Under the pieces are notes generated by a model. It was not told the DNA's origin. It searched no databases and saw nothing but the letters and a program-made list of their open reading frames with translations. This document shows positions 60,370-64,000 of a DNA stretch of 64,000 nt, piece after piece. The DNA lies in assembly GCF_003856525.1 (NCBI RefSeq), contig NZ_RJVQ01000002.1, forward strand, positions 703,532 to 767,531, written 5' to 3'. This stretch comes from Vibrio viridaestus (GTDB taxonomy: Bacteria > Pseudomonadota > Gammaproteobacteria > Enterobacterales > Vibrionaceae). Both the position numbers and the translations under genes were made by a program. Numbering within the stretch: position 1 is the first letter of the stretch; each line of letters begins with the position of its first letter.

Positions 60370-61969
60370 CTGTGGCCACTTTTTTTTCCAGGTATACACT
60401 AAATAAGGTTGAGTTATCTTCTGTTCTTTCCCAGTCGATACTGCCATTCATGTAATCGACCAGTTGTTTCACTAAATAAAGTCCCACGCCATTTTGGTCG
60501 TCGGTATTTTTAGAAGTAACTCCAAATTCTAAAATATTATCTTCTATGTCGCTTGGAACACCCACACCATTATCTTCGACTTCGATCATCATGTGTTTAC
60601 TACGATCACTTATATAGATCGATACAAATGGGTTTGTCTGTTGGTGGCGGTTTTCCCACGCGGCTAATAGGGCATTATCAATTAAATTTCCCAGAATAGT
60701 GACAACTTTTTCGGAAATATCTTTCTCATATGCAGAGAAGCTACTATCACTATCAAGTTTAAATTGGACGCCCATTCTAGAGGCTTTGTTGAATTTTGCC
60801 AGCAATAATCCAGCTATCGCTGAATTGGCAATACTACGGACAATTTGATTAATAATAGACTGATATCCATCCGCTTCCTGTTGAATAAATTCAATACATT
60901 CATCGTATTTCCCAATTTGCAACATGCCTGATAATACATTGAGTTTATTGGAATATTCATGAGTTTTACTACGGAGTAATTCAGAATAATTTTTCAGATA
61001 GGTAAGTTCATTTTCCATGTCATTTGCTGTTGATTTAACAAAAAATACGATGACATGTCCGCGTAAACCTTTAGCCGTGATGATAGGATAGATATCGGCT
61101 TGATAAGTTTGATGGCCTAGGGAAAATTCCCCTTGCTGGAATTTCTCAGGATTCTGCAATATCAGATGGCTGAGTGATACGCTATATCGTGATAATAATT
61201 GATCGATAAAATCAGCTCTATCTAAGATACCCATCGATAACATTTTCATGGCGCGGTCGTTAATCAGAGTAACTTTCATATCCTGATCGGTTGCAATAAT
61301 TGCATCACGAATACTATCAAAGACCATTTCATGTTCGCGGAACTTATTGGCAATATATTCGGGTTCAAAATCAAAGAACGTTCGCTTTATTTTGGTCAAA
61401 AATGCAACCGTAACGCAAAGACCAACTAAATAAACACCAGCGATTAGCACGATTATTTGGATAAACTGCTTTTGTAAAATATCCGAGATTTGTTCGGATA
61501 AATATCCGATACAGACGGCACCTATAACTTTTCCATTCATTACGACTGGAACAAAATTACGAATTGCCTTACCAAGTGATCCCGTATCGATCGTGCTGTA
61601 TTGCTCTCCTTGACTAAGAGCTCGGTGAATATCATTTCCAACGAACTTCTTGCCGACTTTGAGAGCGTCAGGATGACTTAAGCGAATTGCATTTTTATCG
61701 ACAACTACGATGAATGATGCATCGGTACGACTGCGAATACTTTCGATATAATGTTGAAGAACATATTGTGGCATCCCTTCATTTTTATCACGGACTGAAT
61801 TAATGACTATGGGGTCATGAGCGATAACTGCCCCCAATTCCAATCCACGGGCTTTAAGCCCTTCGTGATAAGAGTGTTGCAAAAGATACAGAAGTGCTAC
61901 CGTTACAATGATAACGATAGAAGAAGTTGCCGCAACAGTACTTAACGTTAAGTAATTCTTTAATTTCAT
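60359..61969 (-). CDS. dcuS: DcuS-like C4-dicarboxylate sensor kinase
   Basis: The 536-residue protein has TM1, a periplasmic PAS-like (Cache) domain with DASFIVVVDKNAIRLSHPDA and FVPVVMNGKVIGAVCIGYLS, TM2, a cytoplasmic PAS domain, and a SPOB-type kinase core (KTHEYSNKLNVLSGMLQIGK with phospho-His, NLIDNALLAAW, VEDNGVGVP, NGVGLYLVKQ). The order matches DcuS/CitA kinases. The neighbouring dcuB, frd genes and dcuR argue for C4-dicarboxylate sensing rather than citrate. Confidence 0.9.
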   Translation of the reverse strand: MKLKNYLTLSTVAATSSIVIIVTVALLYLLQHSYHEGLKARGLELGAVIAHDPIVINSVRDKNEGMPQYVLQHYIESIRSRTDASFIVVVDKNAIRLSHPDALKVGKKFVGNDIHRALSQGEQYSTIDTGSLGKAIRNFVPVVMNGKVIGAVCIGYLSEQISDILQKQFIQIIVLIAGVYLVGLCVTVAFLTKIKRTFFDFEPEYIANKFREHEMVFDSIRDAIIATDQDMKVTLINDRAMKMLSMGILDRADFIDQLLSRYSVSLSHLILQNPEKFQQGEFSLGHQTYQADIYPIITAKGLRGHVIVFFVKSTANDMENELTYLKNYSELLRSKTHEYSNKLNVLSGMLQIGKYDECIEFIQQEADGYQSIINQIVRSIANSAIAGLLLAKFNKASRMGVQFKLDSDSSFSAYEKDISEKVVTILGNLIDNALLAAWENRHQQTNPFVSIYISDRSKHMMIEVEDNGVGVPSDIEDNILEFGVTSKNTDDQNGVGLYLVKQLVDYMNGSIDWERTEDNSTLFSVYLEKKVATDEK

Positions 61970-62106
61970 TTCGCTTCACGAATCTTAAAAAACGCTCAAT
62001 ATCATATAATGGTAGTTTTGAATCTAGAGTATTGATATCAGCGACATAGTATTAATGAATTATTACATATTTTTAACGTATATTCGCTGACCCCAAGTAA
62101 GAAAAA

Positions 62107-62134
62107 AGGCTGATTGGATTGAACCGATCAGCCT
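62107..62134 (-). terminator. Terminator of dcuB
   Basis: AGGCTGATTGG (62107-62117) pairs with CCGATCAGCCT (62124-62134), 11 bp with one G-U pair. On the minus strand the stem is followed by TTTTTTC. It ends the frd-dcuB transcript and separates it from dcuSR. Confidence 0.85.
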
Positions 62135-62196
62135 AAACCTATTCTACGCCGTGTGGAGTCTGCACGCGGAACAGAGTTTTCTTTTTATATCCGTCA

Positions 62197-63516
62197 TTAA
62201 TTGAATGTCATTGATATAAAGTAACCGATGATAGTCGCGGAACTTACGGCAATGAATCCTGGAATAATGAAGCTATGATTCAGTACATATTTACCGATTC
62301 TGGTGGTTCCTGTTCTGTCGAAAGTGATTGCTGCAAGGTCACTTGGATAGAATGGGAAGAAGAAATAGGCATAACATGCTGGTAGCACACCGATGAGAAC
62401 TTTTGGCGGAATACCAAGCGAGAAGCCAAGTGGCAGCATGATAGTTAGCACCGCTGCCTGACTCTTCAGGAACACAGACACTGCGAACATAGCGAAGGCA
62501 AATGCCCAAGGATGTGCCTCAACAATACCGCTGATCATACCGATAAGATAGGTTTCGTGGTGAGTAATAATAGTCTCACTCATCCAGGCAATACCAAAGA
62601 TGATGACCACGGCCGTCATACCCGCAATGAACACGTTACTGTGAACGATTTTTTTCGGTTGAATCTTAGTGGTTAGTAGAATTACCGCGCCAACAGCAAG
62701 CATTAAGAACTGAATAGCAACAGACATCTTAACGCCGTCAGGCAGAAGACCAAGAGTTTTACCAAATAGGGCAACAAAAACCACGACCGCGATACCACCA
62801 AGGAAGATACCAAGACCTTTACCTGCAGTGTGTTCAATGTCTTGTGCTTCATTTGGCGTTTCGTTGTCAGTCAGTTCAGCAACAAACTCTGGATCTTTTA
62901 AGCGTTCTTGGAATTCTGGATCTTTATCCAGGTCCTTACCACGTTTCAAGCTCCATGTACAAGCTAACATCAGGCCACAGAATGTCGCTGGAATAGTCAC
63001 TTTCAGAACATCAATCAGACCGATATCGAGATTATTATCTGTTGCTGTTGCCATGACAACGGCTGCTGCTGCTGCGATAGGACTTGCTGTGATGCCAAGT
63101 TGAGATGCAACTGAGGCAATTGACATTGGACGCTCGGGACGAATGCCTTTTTTATAAGCGATATCGTAAATAACAGGAAGTAGTGGGTAAACTGAGTGAC
63201 CAGTACCGACTAATACTGTTAGCGTATAGGTACACATTGGACCGAGGAAGACAATCTGGTTAGGGTGTTTACGCATCAGTTTTTCTGCGTATTTTACTAA
63301 AAGTTTGAGACCACCAGTTGCTTCCAATGTCGCTGATGCAGCCACGACAGATAGGATAATTAGCATAACTGCAACAGGAGGTTTTCCTGGCGCGACATCA
63401 AATACGAAGGCAAGGATTGTGACACCGAGACCACCGAGTAGGCCAAAGGCAACACCACCGAACCGTATACCTGTAAAGATAACTGCCAGTAACAGTAACA
63501 TGTGTATATAGAACAT
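62197..63516 (-). CDS. dcuB: Anaerobic C4-dicarboxylate transporter DcuB
   Basis: The 439-residue membrane protein has ten or more TM segments and matches DcuA/DcuB: IRFGGVAFGLLGGLGVTILA, VTIPATFCGLMLACTWSLKR, MGTGHSVYPLLPVIYDIAYK-type sequence (here VGTGHSVYPLLPVIYDIAYK), and a conserved C-terminal YAYFFFPFYPSDLAAITFDR. It exchanges fumarate for succinate under anaerobic conditions. Downstream of frdD on the same strand, it should be induced by DcuS/DcuR. No signal for FNR was found in the short region here. Confidence 0.93.
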   Translation of the reverse strand: MFYIHMLLLLAVIFTGIRFGGVAFGLLGGLGVTILAFVFDVAPGKPPVAVMLIILSVVAASATLEATGGLKLLVKYAEKLMRKHPNQIVFLGPMCTYTLTVLVGTGHSVYPLLPVIYDIAYKKGIRPERPMSIASVASQLGITASPIAAAAAVVMATATDNNLDIGLIDVLKVTIPATFCGLMLACTWSLKRGKDLDKDPEFQERLKDPEFVAELTDNETPNEAQDIEHTAGKGLGIFLGGIAVVVFVALFGKTLGLLPDGVKMSVAIQFLMLAVGAVILLTTKIQPKKIVHSNVFIAGMTAVVIIFGIAWMSETIITHHETYLIGMISGIVEAHPWAFAFAMFAVSVFLKSQAAVLTIMLPLGFSLGIPPKVLIGVLPACYAYFFFPFYPSDLAAITFDRTGTTRIGKYVLNHSFIIPGFIAVSSATIIGYFISMTFN

Positions 63517-63584
63517 CTTTTGTTTCCTTCAAAGTGGGGCGGTTTCACTGATGATCAGATCACCGCCTCTAATTTAGTGAACTT

Positions 63585-63947
63585 TTAAGCCATAAAAATA
63601 AACACAACAGCGAGTACTGTGATGGTAAATGCCACCGCATAACACAGGAACTTCACTATTGGTCCAGCATGGATCTTAAGGTCATGCATGCCGTGGTGAA
63701 GACGGTGCATTGCATGCCACATCGGCAGTGCTAAGGTACAAATTACGAATAGCGCGCCAATAATATTTTTTACGAAGGGCAGGACGTTGTCGTAGCTTAG
63801 AACGTCAGGGTTTAAAATACCCAAAGGACCCAATATACCCAGTACTAAAATGGTCACTGGTGAAATCATGGCAAACCAAGTACCACCGGCACCAAACAGA
63901 CCCCACCATACCGGTTCGTCAGAACGTTTTGGATGTTGATTAATCAT
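63585..63947 (-). CDS. frdD: Fumarate reductase membrane subunit FrdD
   Basis: The 120-residue protein has three TM segments and FrdD motifs: [37 protein letters not shown] and [20 protein letters not shown]. FrdC and FrdD anchor the FrdAB catalytic dimer and bind menaquinol. GGGAGG precedes the ATG, only ten bases after the end of frdC. Length matches E. coli FrdD (119). Confidence 0.95.
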   Translation of the reverse strand: MINQHPKRSDEPVWWGLFGAGGTWFAMISPVTILVLGILGPLGILNPDVLSYDNVLPFVKNIIGALFVICTLALPMWHAMHRLHHGMHDLKIHAGPIVKFLCYAVAFTITVLAVVFIFMA

Positions 63948-63957
63948 GAAGGCCTCC

Positions 63958-64000
63958 CTAAACCAGCAGTAGTACGATGATGGAAATCACGGCAACCGCT
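63958..64000 (-). CDS. frdC: Fumarate reductase subunit FrdC, C-terminal fragment at window edge
   Basis: On the minus strand the codons before the TAG at 63958-63960 encode [13 protein letters not shown], a hydrophobic C-terminus fitting the last TM of FrdC. The rest of the gene lies beyond the window edge. The call rests on position, immediately upstream of frdD, and hydrophobicity. Confidence 0.75.
   Translation of the reverse strand, partial: AVAVISIIVLLLV

Overview
The window looks like a chromosomal segment of a marine Gammaproteobacterium, most probably a Vibrio or close relative. Coding is dense and moderately AT-rich. The right edge carries the Vibrionaceae-style fumarate reductase genes followed by dcuB and dcuS/dcuR. 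Other pointers are a RibN-type riboflavin transporter behind an FMN riboswitch, pqiABC, an OhrR/Ohr pair and many Vibrio-like transporters and outer-membrane proteins. No tRNA, rRNA, CRISPR array, prophage or insertion sequence was recognised.

Layout. 0.1-4.7 kb: a membrane-anchored coiled-coil protein, an acetyltransferase, an outer-membrane barrel, a DMT exporter, the 3' remnant of a chemoreceptor gene, a sugar O-acetyltransferase and a GFA-like zinc protein. 4.8-10.3 kb: an AraC-type regulator diverges from a four-gene operon (ornithine-cyclodeaminase-like reductase, RidA-like deaminase, FAD amine/amino-acid oxidase, APC permease) that reads as an uptake, oxidation and imine-handling unit. 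10.7-14.0 kb: a KdpD-like sensor kinase, a TrkH-type K+ transporter and a KdpE-like regulator. 14.0-17.2 kb: modA-modD, a 47-aa small gene, and divergent ohrR/ohr with two matching operators. 17.3-21.1 kb: a lipoprotein, a DUF1289 protein, an orphan amino-acid-binding protein, a secreted glycerophosphodiesterase, a 47-aa gene and a DUF1127 gene. 21.1-28.4 kb: a DHA2-type exporter, a gtr glycosylation pair in which GtrA is fused to a GtrII-like transferase, PepSY/DUF2946 metal-linked membrane genes and a TIM-barrel isomerase.

28.7-36.2 kb: a diguanylate cyclase, a deletion scar joining a leuA 5' end to an araC-family 3' end, a FlaG-like orphan, pqiABC (minus strand) and amtB with a sigma-54-like promoter. 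36.3-41.7 kb: an M14 carboxypeptidase, then DoxX, an aldo-keto reductase, an ABM monooxygenase and a LysR regulator divergent from an Old Yellow Enzyme (redox and electrophile stress flavour). 41.9-48.4 kb: MipA/OmpV, three tandem copies of a small secreted protein, the FMN riboswitch with ribN, and a Fur-boxed iron-type ABC importer. 48.5-59.6 kb: Hsp20, an acetyltransferase, a soluble four-PAS chemoreceptor with a minimal signalling tip, an NhaP2/CvrA-type antiporter, a beta-hydroxyacid dehydrogenase divergent from a MocR regulator, a Cu/Zn permease, an MFS exporter divergent from a LysR regulator, and a small membrane protein. 59.7-64.0 kb: dcuR, dcuS, dcuB, frdD and the tail of frdC, the anaerobic C4-dicarboxylate and fumarate respiration block.

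The most useful leads are the imine-processing operon, the exact 121-residue PAS quadruplication on a truncated chemoreceptor tip, the GtrA-GtrII fusion with an apparently retained internal start, the tandem secreted triplet, and several small or broken genes (47-aa genes at 15.8 and 20.6 kb, the leuA/araC scar, the chemoreceptor remnant). All assignments come from reading the sequence; no database search was run.
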